From Parasphaerochaeta coccoides DSM 17374 (GTDB lineage: Bacteria; Spirochaetota; Spirochaetia; Sphaerochaetales; Sphaerochaetaceae): a stretch of DNA of 64,000 nt. Positions 9,043 through 18,283 of the stretch are shown here, in pieces; position 1 is the first letter of the stretch, and each line of letters begins with the position of its first letter. Where the stretch lies: assembly GCF_000208385.1 (NCBI RefSeq), contig NC_015436.1, forward strand, positions 434,001-498,000. Direction: 5' to 3'. Under the pieces are notes generated by a model. It was given only the letters and a program-made list of their open reading frames with translations, did no database searches and was not told where the DNA came from. The position numbers and the translations under genes are program-made.

Positions 9043-9646
9043 TGATCAGATTCTGGATACATATCTTGATGGCGAGCTTGCGGAGCCGTGGAAGACTCAG
9101 GTTGAGGAACACTTGGGTTATTGCCCCGCGTGCAAGGTTCGGCTTGATCATCTCGACGCGGTGCGGCGAACCATCCGTTCCGCTGTCCTGACTGACAAGG
9201 AAATAGAATCACACCGCCGCAAAGTCCTCAGCTACATGGAAAACAACTATTTTGCCAGAAAGAAGAAGGTGAGTTTCTTTCGCAAAAAGCTCAATGTAGG
9301 TATCCCTGCCTTGCTGACCAGTGCCGCCGCGTTTGTCGTTGTCTTTGTCGGCGCATTTGTCCTTTTTGGCATCAACGGTCAGCAGACAGCGGAAATCATC
9401 CCCGAAGTCTCGCCACTGCTTAATCAGGGGAACATTGTCCAGGTGCGTGCCACCGACAATGCCGGAGCTTCCCGGACTCTTGATGACTATTCATTGGAAG
9501 AAATACTGACATTCCTTAACACCAAGGGATATAACGTAGATGTGAGCATCCGTACCCGGAATATTATTCCGCTGGACTCATCTGTCGTTTCTTCACCATC
9601 CGAGACTCCCTCTGAGGATGGGGTTGAAGACGGGGCAGGGAACTGA
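9032..9646 (+). CDS. Anti-sigma factor, zinc-finger type, single-pass membrane protein
   Basis: The N-terminus carries EEHLGYCPACK, an HxxxCxxC zinc-binding anti-sigma motif, near residues 28-38, that would clamp the ECF sigma encoded just upstream. A single membrane helix lies near residues 92-115, followed by a ~90-residue extracytoplasmic part ending in a Ser/Glu/Asp-rich tail. The frame has ATGs at 9026 and 9032. GGGAGG at 9018-9023 suits the second (8-base spacing), so 9032 is used. It overlaps the sigma gene by 11 bases, indicating translational coupling. The sensed signal is unknown. Confidence 0.85.
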   Translation: MCLDDQILDTYLDGELAEPWKTQVEEHLGYCPACKVRLDHLDAVRRTIRSAVLTDKEIESHRRKVLSYMENNYFARKKKVSFFRKKLNVGIPALLTSAAAFVVVFVGAFVLFGINGQQTAEIIPEVSPLLNQGNIVQVRATDNAGASRTLDDYSLEEILTFLNTKGYNVDVSIRTRNIIPLDSSVVSSPSETPSEDGVEDGAGN

Positions 9647-9682
9647 CCACGCTTTAAAAAGGACAGGCAAGCATTGGATATT

Positions 9683-9710
9683 GGGGATGTTGCGGCATCC
9701 CCTTTATGTT
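9683..9710 (+). terminator. Terminator after the sigma/anti-sigma operon
   Basis: GGGGATG (9683-9689) pairs with CATCCCC (9696-9702) across a 6-base loop, followed by a T-rich but interrupted run. It lies 37 bases after the stop. The rest of 9711-9844 shows no gene. Confidence 0.65.
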
Positions 9711-9844
9711 TATCAACGGATTTCTTCTATTCTTGGTGAAATCCACAAGATGATAAAGATATATTCCCGCCGGCATTATTTCCCGTCTCACCGATCTTCA
9801 TCCGTTCTTCATTCACGACTGGTCTTTTTACTTCTTACATCAAA

Positions 9845-10750
9845 TCAGCCCTTGACACTTCCAATCATGATGCCCTTGATAAAGTATCTTTGGACAAAAG
9901 GATAGAGAAAAAGAATAGGGCCAGTGACAACAAGAGCTGTTGCCATTTTAAGGGTTTCACTTGGTAAAGTAACCGTATCAAGGAAAATACCGGCAGCGGC
10001 AGCCTGTTTCATATATTCTGCATTTGAAAGCATCCTGTACAGCAAATATTGGAGTGGGTATAAGCTTTCTTTGGTTATATACAAGCTAGCATGATACCAG
10101 TCATTCCAGTATGTCAGAGCTATGAAAAGCCCAACGGTTGCGAGTCCTGCTTTGCTGAGAGGCAGAATCACTTTTTCATAGATCTGCCAGTCGTTTGCGC
10201 CATCTATCTTGGATGCATCAATTAAGCTGTAGGGAATGGATTTCATGAAATTCCTCATGAGGAAGATATTCCAGGGGCTTAACAAGCAGGGTAGAATCAA
10301 TGCCCATAGAGAGTTCTTCAGATTCAGATATTTTACAAACAGGATATAAGTGGGAATTACACCGCCACTGAACAAAGTCGTGAAATATATGAAAAAGGAG
10401 ACCATATTCCGTTTGCGAAAGTCCTGTCGGATTAAGACATACCCTGTCATTGAGGTCAGCAGCAAAGAAAAAACTGTGCCTATGACTGTTATGAGGATTG
10501 TAACAAGATATGATTTCATCAAACTGTCAAAACCTTGGAAGATAGAGCGATATGCGGCAAAGGAAATGAGTGCTGGCCATAACTTGAACCCTTCTGCCAA
10601 AACCATATGCTCATCTGAAATACTGGCAACGACAATAAGCCAGAATGGGATGAAGCAGATTATCGTAATGATAGTCATTACGAAATAACCGAGTAGTGTA
10701 AAGGTTCTTGTTCCTTTATCGGGTTTTACTTGTAGTGTGATGGTTTTCAT
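9845..10750 (-). CDS. Carbohydrate ABC transporter permease, LplC/YtcP type
   Basis: A 301-residue inner-membrane permease with about six hydrophobic helices. The cytoplasmic EAA loop reads IDASKIDGANDWQIYEKVILPLSK near residue 190 and would dock the ATPase. The family (CUT1, LplC-like) imports oligosaccharides or glycosides. It partners the permease just upstream (11-base gap), with the binding protein gene at 14291 on the other strand. No ATPase gene is present here, so a shared MsmK-type ATPase elsewhere is likely. AGGAG at 10755-10759 precedes the ATG at 10750. Confidence 0.92.
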   Translation of the reverse strand: MKTITLQVKPDKGTRTFTLLGYFVMTIITIICFIPFWLIVVASISDEHMVLAEGFKLWPALISFAAYRSIFQGFDSLMKSYLVTILITVIGTVFSLLLTSMTGYVLIRQDFRKRNMVSFFIYFTTLFSGGVIPTYILFVKYLNLKNSLWALILPCLLSPWNIFLMRNFMKSIPYSLIDASKIDGANDWQIYEKVILPLSKAGLATVGLFIALTYWNDWYHASLYITKESLYPLQYLLYRMLSNAEYMKQAAAAGIFLDTVTLPSETLKMATALVVTGPILFLYPFVQRYFIKGIMIGSVKG

Positions 10751-10761
10751 AGCGACTCCTG

Positions 10762-11712
10762 TTAAAACAATGCAAGATCTTCATTGAAACGTTTGACCAG
10801 GGCATTGACTGTAAGTACCAGAATGCAACCGAAAACTGACTGAAAGACACCGGCGGCAGAACCCATTCCTATGTCGAAGTTGACTGTCAAGGATCTATAA
10901 ACATAGGTATCGATGATATCGGTTACGTTATACAAAAGGCCATTATTGCCTATCAGTTGATAGAACAATTGGAATTGACCCTTGAGGATGTTGCCTAGAT
11001 TGAACATGACCAAGAGAATGAAAGTTGGTTTTATCATGGGAAGCGTGATATACGAAATCTGCTGCCATTTTGTAGCGCCATCTATTCGTGCTGATTCGTA
11101 AATTTCCTGATCAATACCACTGATGACAGAGAGATACACGACACTACCATAGCCAAGCCCTTTCCATATCTGGACTGCAATTATGATGAAGGGCCAAGCC
11201 TGGGGCTTGAGATAGAAATTATATTGTACAAATCCCAGATTTCTCAGGATTGTGTTGATTACGCCATTATCTATATTGAAGAGAGCATAGGAGAAAAGCC
11301 CTACAAGTACATACGATATGAAATAGGGTAGGAAGATTATGGATTGGCTTATTTTGACAAAACGCTTATTCTTTATTTCTCCCAAGAAAACCGCGCAGAT
11401 GATTTGTACAATATTCCCGCCCAGAATGAACGCCAGATTATAAAGGATTGTGTTTCTGAGCAAACGGCCAAAGATGCCGCTTTTGAAGAGATAATCAAAG
11501 TTCTTCAGTCCTATAAAAGGACTTTTTAACAAGCCAAGACGGAAATCAAACTTTGTAAAGGCAAGCCAAATGCCTACCATGGGGATATAAGCAAAAAGGA
11601 CGAAATATGCAATTACAGGAATCAGCATGAACCATAATAATTTGGTTTTCATGAATCGATGGTATAAGGTGGGTTTAGTCAGAGTATCTGTAAAATTATC
11701 AAGCTTCTTCAT
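10762..11712 (-). CDS. Carbohydrate ABC transporter permease, LplB/YteP type
   Basis: A 316-residue permease with a cytoplasmic N-terminus, first helix near residues 28-50 and an EAA loop YESARIDGATKWQQISYITLP near residue 210. It pairs with the LplC-type permease to form the import channel. The frame begins at a TTG at 11718, but GGAGG (11723-11719) is correctly spaced for ATG 11712, so that start is used. It is the first gene of a two-gene operon divergent from the GH59 gene, suggesting shared control of uptake and hydrolysis. Confidence 0.92.
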   Translation of the reverse strand: MKKLDNFTDTLTKPTLYHRFMKTKLLWFMLIPVIAYFVLFAYIPMVGIWLAFTKFDFRLGLLKSPFIGLKNFDYLFKSGIFGRLLRNTILYNLAFILGGNIVQIICAVFLGEIKNKRFVKISQSIIFLPYFISYVLVGLFSYALFNIDNGVINTILRNLGFVQYNFYLKPQAWPFIIIAVQIWKGLGYGSVVYLSVISGIDQEIYESARIDGATKWQQISYITLPMIKPTFILLVMFNLGNILKGQFQLFYQLIGNNGLLYNVTDIIDTYVYRSLTVNFDIGMGSAAGVFQSVFGCILVLTVNALVKRFNEDLALF

Positions 11713-11782
11713 AAACAACCTCCAAAAGACAGGGATTAAGAAACAAATCAGAATTTTATTCTAAACTCTTGAATTTTAGTTG

Positions 11783-11933
11783 CAATTTGAAATATAAGCT
11801 CTGATTGTGTTTTAAAGACATTCTTCAATATCTGTTAACCTGATTAAAAATAAATAATTATGTTGGGATAGGCTTGTTTGTCCAATAATCTCTTTTATTT
11901 CAAATTGACAGCCCAAAAAGTCGCTGCCTATCC
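11783..11933. promoter_or_regulatory. Divergent control region with two nested inverted repeats
   Basis: Between the permease operon and the GH59 gene, CAATTTGAAAT (11783-11793) is perfectly matched in inverse by ATTTCAAATTG (11897-11907), and GGATAGGC (11866-11873) by GCCTATCC (11926-11933). A TTGACA lies at 11905-11910 with a poor -10 (CTATCC) 17 bases further, typical of an activator-dependent promoter. The AraC-type regulator at 15890 is the obvious candidate to bind here. Inference from position and symmetry. Confidence 0.55.
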
Positions 11934-11974
11934 TTTTCTTACTGAACTTTGGAATCAATTAAGAGGTATGTTCA

Positions 11975-14254
11975 ATGACTGTTACAATTATGGTAGACGG
12001 TAAAAAATCGGGACGTACATATCAAGGGATTGGGGGAGTCACCAGCAATGGCATGACAAAACTTCTGTATGAATATCCGGAAAACCAACAAAAGGATATT
12101 CTGAATTTTCTCTTCCGCCCAAAGTTTGGCGCCAGCCTTCAGATGTTAAAGGTTGAAATTGGTTCTGATGCAAATGGTACTGGTGGTACAGAACCAAGTC
12201 ATATGCGCTCCGAGACAGATTATGACATCACGAGAGGTGTTGGCTTGAGGATGGCTCAGGACGCAAAACAAAGAAGCAAGGATATTCTTCTTGATGCGAT
12301 ACGCTGGGGGACTCCTTCCTGGCTTACGGATAATGAAAGGAAATACCGGTATTACCTGAATTTTCTAAAAGGAGCGAAGGACATTTTCGGTCTTGATTTT
12401 GACTATCTTGCGCCGGATGAAAATGAAGGAGACTATAGCATAGATTGGGTCGTTGACGTACTTAGGCCAGGTCTTGATAGGGATGGATTCAGTAAAGTCA
12501 AACTGTCAGGCGCGGATAGCACAGAAGACTGGAACATAGCACCGATCATAGAAGGTAATGCTGATTTAAAGAATAGTCTTGCTGCAATTACCCGGCACTA
12601 CAAGCAGGACAGTCCGCAGTCTCTCAAAGAATGTGGTCTTCCGATTTTCAATAGTGAAGATCTTGCGCCTTTCAGGAACAAGTTTTCCTTTGCCTTGGAT
12701 ATGGCCTATAAAATCATTCGCTCCTATGCATCGGGAAAGATGGTACAGTATGTGATGCATCCGGTCATCGAAGCGATATATGATAATGTTCCCTATACCT
12801 GCAAGAGCATTCTGCTGGCAGCAAATCCGTGGACAGGGCATTACGAGATTCAACCAAGTCTGTGGGTTGTCGCCCATTTTACCCAATTCATACAGCTGGG
12901 TTGGCACTATATTGATAGCGCCTGTTATTCTTCGGTTCCCTATAGTTATCTGACCTTGCAGGACTCCCGGACACAGGATGTAAGTATCATAGTGCTTAAT
13001 AGAAGCGAAGCAATAGTGAACTTTGAGGTGCGGCTTGAAAATATCTCTGCTTCATGCCTCCATGTTTGGTTGACCGATGAAGATCAGCAGTTTATACAAA
13101 AGAAGGATATACGCCTCATCGACAATAAAGTCTGCTTCTCCCTTGTCCCTAAATCCATTTGCACACTTACGACTACTACCGGCCAGCAAAAAGGACATGC
13201 AGAGTTTGATATCCCAAAGGAAATGCAATTCAGCCTTCCTTATCACGAGGATTTCAATTCTTATGAACTCGGCAAGCAGCCAAAATATACGATTGATCAA
13301 TCGGGCGCCTTTGAAATCAGTACTGGAGGAAAGGACGGCAGGCAATGTCTGAAACAGGTCTTGGTCAATTCCCAGAAGCCAATTGATTGGGAAAGGCGTC
13401 CCACCCCCTTGCCGTATACCATCCTGGGTGGGCAGGAATTGACGAATTACAAAGTCAGTTTTGATTTTTGCATGGAGGAAATGCCTGAAAGGGATTATGT
13501 GGGTTACGTGCTTCTTGGCGCTCGATGCAATCATGCGTCTCTCACCTGCGATATTCCCGAATGTTACAACGTAAGGTTGTATCACAACGGAAGATGGTTT
13601 TTATCCTGTGGTCAGATTGTCTTGGCGGCCGGTAGAGTCCGGGATTTTTCCCTTTGTACATGGCATGAGCTTGCTATGTGCTGTGAACAGGATAAAATCA
13701 GTGCTTTCTACAATGGGACTGTACTTGCGACTATAGTGGATCAATCCATCCCAAGCGGGAACAGTGTTATCGGCAGCGGCTATAACATAGTAAAATATGA
13801 CAACTTCAAAATTGAGAAAACAGGGAACCTTCCAGAGACTTGCAGACGTTACTCATTATGTGCTGATGGTATTGAAAAGACTGGGAAGTGGACGGAAGTC
13901 GGTAATGCTGCTGATAATTACTATCGTACACTACTTAGGTCTTCGGAGAAAGGCGATCAGATAGCCTTTGCTTTCACAGGAACAGCTCTTAGTCTCATAG
14001 GAGTAGTCGATGCCGAATCTGGAAAAGCTGATATCTACATAGATAAAGGCAAGGTCGCGACAATCGATTGCTTTTCTACTTCAAAGATGTTCAGGAGAAG
14101 CCTATTCTCAATCCACGGACTTGAGAGTGGAGTTCATGAATTCAGACTGGTTGTCTCAGGTGTTCATCAGGATGATGCACTGGGAAGCAACATTAACCTT
14201 AATGCGATTGAGCTTATTGGAGGATTGGTTTTATCGGATTGTAGCAGTGGATGA
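11975..14254 (+). CDS. Glycoside hydrolase family 59, galactocerebrosidase-like
   Basis: The 759-residue protein resembles human galactosylceramidase along its whole length. The start of the barrel reads YQGIGGVTSNG, followed by FGASLQMLKVEIG and GTEPSHMR near residues 51-77. The acid/base Glu fits E151 (in DENEG) and the nucleophile E228 (in FNSEDL), aligned to NER and SSED of the human enzyme. The PWTGHYEI and VVAHFTQFIQLGWHYI segments follow, then a lectin-like domain near 415-630. About 130 extra C-terminal residues look like a second beta-sandwich carbohydrate-binding domain. No signal peptide is visible, so a cytoplasmic enzyme acting on an imported beta-galactoside is likely. The true substrate is unknown. 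It sits first in an operon with a sugar-binding protein. Confidence 0.88.
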   Translation: MTVTIMVDGKKSGRTYQGIGGVTSNGMTKLLYEYPENQQKDILNFLFRPKFGASLQMLKVEIGSDANGTGGTEPSHMRSETDYDITRGVGLRMAQDAKQRSKDILLDAIRWGTPSWLTDNERKYRYYLNFLKGAKDIFGLDFDYLAPDENEGDYSIDWVVDVLRPGLDRDGFSKVKLSGADSTEDWNIAPIIEGNADLKNSLAAITRHYKQDSPQSLKECGLPIFNSEDLAPFRNKFSFALDMAYKIIRSYASGKMVQYVMHPVIEAIYDNVPYTCKSILLAANPWTGHYEIQPSLWVVAHFTQFIQLGWHYIDSACYSSVPYSYLTLQDSRTQDVSIIVLNRSEAIVNFEVRLENISASCLHVWLTDEDQQFIQKKDIRLIDNKVCFSLVPKSICTLTTTTGQQKGHAEFDIPKEMQFSLPYHEDFNSYELGKQPKYTIDQSGAFEISTGGKDGRQCLKQVLVNSQKPIDWERRPTPLPYTILGGQELTNYKVSFDFCMEEMPERDYVGYVLLGARCNHASLTCDIPECYNVRLYHNGRWFLSCGQIVLAAGRVRDFSLCTWHELAMCCEQDKISAFYNGTVLATIVDQSIPSGNSVIGSGYNIVKYDNFKIEKTGNLPETCRRYSLCADGIEKTGKWTEVGNAADNYYRTLLRSSEKGDQIAFAFTGTALSLIGVVDAESGKADIYIDKGKVATIDCFSTSKMFRRSLFSIHGLESGVHEFRLVVSGVHQDDALGSNINLNAIELIGGLVLSDCSSG

Positions 14255-14290
14255 CGCCCCCGGAAGACGGGTACAAAAATGGAGGAGAGT

Positions 14291-15820
14291 ATGAAAAGAT
14301 TTCTCGTTGGCATGTTAGTTTTATGCTGTGCTTTTACTGCTTTTGCAAGAGGTAATGCTGAAATAAGTACTACAGTTCAAAGCAGTGACAATCCCTTTGA
14401 AGAATATGTGGAATTGATAATGTACAGTTCAGGATCTTCAGGCGCGGATACAGAGAAGGTAATAGCGAAGTTCAATGAGATGCTCAAGGAAAAATACAAT
14501 ACAACAATCAACGTTACCTGCCTTGGTTGGAATAACTATCAAAATCAGTATCAGTTGATTTTGACAACTGGAGAGCCAGCAGATTTGATGTATGTAAACC
14601 CGAATCTCTATAACTTGTATGCATCTAATGGAGCTTTCACTGATTTGACGGATTTATTTGAGAAATATATGCCGAGGATTCATGGTAATTTCAAGGAAGG
14701 CCAGCTTGAGCAGGCATATGTTGATGGCAAGTTGTACATGATTCCGACATATGAATCCAATTATCCCCAGTATGGTATTTTCTATCGTTTTGACCTTGCC
14801 AAAAAATATGGTCTTGGTGAGATTACAAGCATTGATTCCTTTGAGAAATATGCCGATATCATTGCTACCAAGGAAACGGATCTGAGAGTCATTGATGGCA
14901 ACCCGGAGCAGACTCTGTTCCAGATGTTCAAGGCTTATTACGGTTTTGAGTCCATTGCCGGATCGAACAGCTCCATAGTGATGGCCCGGAGCTATGACGA
15001 TATTCATGACATTATTGCGTATCCTTTTACCGATGAATATGTTGAATGGGCACGGAGGATGAAGCAGTGGGCAGACAAAGGTTATTGGAGTTCCAATGCT
15101 CTCTCCAGCACAACGGATCCCTGGAGTAGCATCCAGATAGGAAAAAGTGCGATCACACAGGCCAATGCAGATGGTGCCAAGAACATGATGAGTTATATGG
15201 CCACTAAACTTCCCGGCACTGAATGCGCTTATTGGAGCCTGGCGAACCTTACAGGATATTCTTATGTAAACCCCGTGACTGAAAATGGTTTCGCGGTTCC
15301 CGCATCTTCGCCCAATGCAGAGAGGGCTCTTAGGATTCTTGAAGCAATCAAAACAGACCAGCAACTGTTTGACCTTTGGATGTATGGCATAGAGGGACTT
15401 CACTTCTCTCTTACTGAAGATGGAAAGTTGATTAAACCTGCGGTAGGCGTAAATCCTTCTACCGTCAATAATCACAGTATGAGCGGTGCCCAGTATGCAA
15501 TGCGGATAAAGAACCTGATGCGTAGTGAGTCCGGTGTTTGGGAAGGATCTGAGGGTTTGCTCAATTGGCTCTCATCCATTGAAGTCCTGAATAAGTTTGG
15601 TGCTGTTACCCTTGATTATTCAAATGTCCAGGCTGAACTTGCGGCAGTAAACAATGTTGTCCAGCAATATGGATACCCCATAAATATTGGTATTGTTGAA
15701 AATGTTGATGCCGCAGTAGCAGAGTATAGAAGGCAGCTCAAGATTGCTGGTATTGATAAGCTGCTGGAGGTCGTGGCTCAGCAGATGGAAGTGTACTACA
15801 AGAAGAACGGAATCATCTGA
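14291..15820 (+). CDS. Extracellular solute-binding protein of the sugar ABC system
   Basis: A 509-residue binding protein of the large LplA-like class. A signal sequence covers about residues 1-20, with likely cleavage after AFA; a lipobox is not convincing, although a Cys pair lies in the hydrophobic core. The mature part has the expected clues: TEKVIAKFNEMLKEKY near the start, NQYQLILTTGEPADLMYVNPN, and the C-terminal VAEYRRQLKIAGIDKLLEVVAQQMEVYYKK helix usual in LplA homologues. GGAGGAG sits before ATG 14291; the frame also has an ATG at 14279. It delivers the glycan to the permeases encoded at 9845-11712. A strong terminator follows. Confidence 0.9.
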   Translation: MKRFLVGMLVLCCAFTAFARGNAEISTTVQSSDNPFEEYVELIMYSSGSSGADTEKVIAKFNEMLKEKYNTTINVTCLGWNNYQNQYQLILTTGEPADLMYVNPNLYNLYASNGAFTDLTDLFEKYMPRIHGNFKEGQLEQAYVDGKLYMIPTYESNYPQYGIFYRFDLAKKYGLGEITSIDSFEKYADIIATKETDLRVIDGNPEQTLFQMFKAYYGFESIAGSNSSIVMARSYDDIHDIIAYPFTDEYVEWARRMKQWADKGYWSSNALSSTTDPWSSIQIGKSAITQANADGAKNMMSYMATKLPGTECAYWSLANLTGYSYVNPVTENGFAVPASSPNAERALRILEAIKTDQQLFDLWMYGIEGLHFSLTEDGKLIKPAVGVNPSTVNNHSMSGAQYAMRIKNLMRSESGVWEGSEGLLNWLSSIEVLNKFGAVTLDYSNVQAELAAVNNVVQQYGYPINIGIVENVDAAVAEYRRQLKIAGIDKLLEVVAQQMEVYYKKNGII

Positions 15821-15834
15821 GTGTGAATGGTTTC

Positions 15835-15873
15835 AGCACATCATCTGTTTCTGCTAGGTGATGTGCTGTTTTT
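15835..15873 (+). terminator. Intrinsic terminator between binding protein and AraC gene
   Basis: AGCACATCA (15835-15843) pairs perfectly with TGATGTGCT (15859-15867), then GTTTTT. It would limit read-through from the abundant binding-protein transcript into the regulator gene. Confidence 0.88.
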
Positions 15874-15889
15874 GGCTTAAAATGAGAAG

Positions 15890-18097
15890 ATGAAAAATAC
15901 TATCCTGAAAAAATTCCACAATATATTCATCCTTTATTTCGTTAGCATCCTGATAGTATTGGCTGTATCCGTATACAGTCTCATGCATTTATTTGAAACG
16001 GCAACTCAAAAGCAATTGTTGTCTTATGGGCAAATTGCTCTTGATAGCGATGTCCTATACATCAATACAATTACAAACTCAGTCAAGGACATTTTTGATA
16101 GCATCAGTTTTGACTCCCAGATATCCAAATTGCTGAATTATGAATCAATCCAGGCCAGTGATCTTTATCTTGGTTTGCAACGCCTGAGAACCTATGCCGA
16201 CTCTAATGTTTTCATCGACTCGATTTATATCTATAACCGTAGCGATGATACCATCTATGTATCCTCTCCCAACGCTTTAGAGGCAGTGTATTCTCCTTCG
16301 GATTTCTATGATGAAGGGGCTTCGGATTTAATGGAGCATTACTCTGCTTATAAAAATATGCAGCCAATCTTCAGAAGGATCGAGGTCACGTATCCCGATG
16401 AATCAGTTTCTTCGTATGTCAGCTTCATACGGTATAATACATTGAAGCCGACGAACCATTCTGATGTTGTGATGATTAACGTAAAGCTGGATATTTTCTC
16501 TCAATTATTAAGCTCTGTTCCTGAAAACAACAATAGATTGTTGCTGTTTGCTGATTCTGCTGGCTGGTACGAAGTCATAGCAGGAAGCCGTGCCAGTTAT
16601 TCGGAACATACAATTGAAACTGTACTCCAGAAATTAAATGAAGGGAGCTTCGATATAAGGTTGGAAGATAAGCACTATATAGTTTGCTCGCAGCGTGTTA
16701 TGAGCAGTGCCATACATATCGTGCTTATTGCTGATGAAAGTACTATGAGTACCATTACCCAAGCAAAAGGGTATAGTCATTCGCTGATGTTGTTGGCTCT
16801 CCTGTTTGCAGTCTGCATTATCGCTACAATATCAGTAATCAAGCGAATAATCAGAATAAACGCACTCCATAAGTCAACCATGGCAAATCTGCAAAAGGAA
16901 AAGTTAGAGCTTTCCTTTGAGAACAAACGCAGACAGATTCTTGTTTACTTTCATGGTAATTCTTCCGAGGAAATCTCCGACAATGATATGGCGGATCTGT
17001 GTGGATTGATAGGACATGAGAACAATGCTTCTTTAAGGACTGTGTTGATATTGCTCTCCATTAATTCGTATCACTCAAAAATATCACTTCGCTATGAAAG
17101 GGTGAAGGACCGTAATGTTCTGAAATATGACATCTGTAAAACAGCAGAGGAGGTAATGTCCGGTTTTCAGGTGGTTTGTTCTACCTTTGATGATAATGAG
17201 AATTGCTTTTTTGTTGTTCAGAAGATGGAAGATCAGTGTGGTCTGATAGAGGCTTTGGCCAATGTAAGCAATTTTATTAAAGAAAAATATAGTGTTACGG
17301 CTACCATATTCGTGTCAGCGGACACAGAATTCTCCAAACTCCCATCCTCTTATGCTGAGTTAAGCAAGCATCTTCCTTACAAAACTCTCTATGAACCAGG
17401 AAGCATTATCACTTCCGATATGCTGGATGCCAGGGAGATGTTTACGTGCAGCATTCCGGATGTGCTTTCACGACGGCTTTCCCAGAACATCTTACAGCTC
17501 AATGTGGCCATGGCAATTTTGGATCTGAAGGAAATATTGGAGATTATTTCCAAGGGTTCTTACAAGAGTTTCCAGCTGAATCTCTTCCAGCTTGTGGTGG
17601 ATTTGGACGATGTTCTCAGTAAACTCCAGGTCAATAATGGCATTGAGAAGACAATTTATATCGATGTCTTGTTGTATAATCTGACTTCCTTTGAAACGCT
17701 CGATTCAATCTATAAGGCATTCGAAGCCGTGATCCTGCAAGCAGAGCAGATTGTTATGCAGAATAAGAATAGCCATCAGGCAAATATAATAACTCAAATG
17801 CAGGATATCATCAGAAATAATTACTTTATGAAGGATTTCTCAATTGTCATTGTTTCCGAACAGATTGGTATGAATGCTTCTTATTTGGGAAAATTGTTCA
17901 AGCGGAGTACAGGACTGACTTTCATTGAGTTCCTGCATGAGGAAAGGATGGCGGCTGCCTGCAATCTGCTTGAAACAACAGACATGAAAATTGTAGAAAT
18001 CGTATCAACTGTAGGGTACAGCGATGTTCCTTATTTCTATAAGCTGTTCAAAAAGGTGAATGGCTGTACTCCAATGAGTTATAGGCAGAAGCATTAA
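15890..18097 (+). CDS. Membrane-anchored AraC-family regulator
   Basis: A 735-residue regulator. Hydrophobic helices near residues 12-35 and 297-318 flank an extracytoplasmic sensor of about 260 residues, probably Cache-like. A poorly conserved cytoplasmic middle part follows. The C-terminal ~105 residues hold two helix-turn-helix motifs of the AraC class, with FSIVIVSEQIGMNASYLGKLFK and IVEIVSTVGYSDVPYFYKLFKK. Such one-component regulators usually sit beside LplABC-type transporters and activate them in response to a glycan. Likely targets are the divergent promoters at 11.8 kb. The ATG at 15890 has only a weak ribosome site, in line with low expression. Confidence 0.88.
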   Translation: MKNTILKKFHNIFILYFVSILIVLAVSVYSLMHLFETATQKQLLSYGQIALDSDVLYINTITNSVKDIFDSISFDSQISKLLNYESIQASDLYLGLQRLRTYADSNVFIDSIYIYNRSDDTIYVSSPNALEAVYSPSDFYDEGASDLMEHYSAYKNMQPIFRRIEVTYPDESVSSYVSFIRYNTLKPTNHSDVVMINVKLDIFSQLLSSVPENNNRLLLFADSAGWYEVIAGSRASYSEHTIETVLQKLNEGSFDIRLEDKHYIVCSQRVMSSAIHIVLIADESTMSTITQAKGYSHSLMLLALLFAVCIIATISVIKRIIRINALHKSTMANLQKEKLELSFENKRRQILVYFHGNSSEEISDNDMADLCGLIGHENNASLRTVLILLSINSYHSKISLRYERVKDRNVLKYDICKTAEEVMSGFQVVCSTFDDNENCFFVVQKMEDQCGLIEALANVSNFIKEKYSVTATIFVSADTEFSKLPSSYAELSKHLPYKTLYEPGSIITSDMLDAREMFTCSIPDVLSRRLSQNILQLNVAMAILDLKEILEIISKGSYKSFQLNLFQLVVDLDDVLSKLQVNNGIEKTIYIDVLLYNLTSFETLDSIYKAFEAVILQAEQIVMQNKNSHQANIITQMQDIIRNNYFMKDFSIVIVSEQIGMNASYLGKLFKRSTGLTFIEFLHEERMAAACNLLETTDMKIVEIVSTVGYSDVPYFYKLFKKVNGCTPMSYRQKH

Positions 18098-18283
18098 CTA
18101 CAAGGAGTTGGAACATCCATGTTGTCCTAGGTTGTATAATCTGTATCAGAAGTTCGTTTTCCTCCGTTTCCCCGCAGTTCACCCTCCCAAATATCTCTCC
18201 ATCCTTGTCTTTTCACAAGGTAATTTGATACCATAGGCAGACGTTCCCCGCCGTTGTGCCGGGAACTTGGATGGAGGCATGGA

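Noticed and set aside
18098-18283. T-box or other tRNA-sensing leader before valS
   Set aside because: No T-box sequence or antiterminator pair was seen; only a 6-bp hairpin near the start codon.
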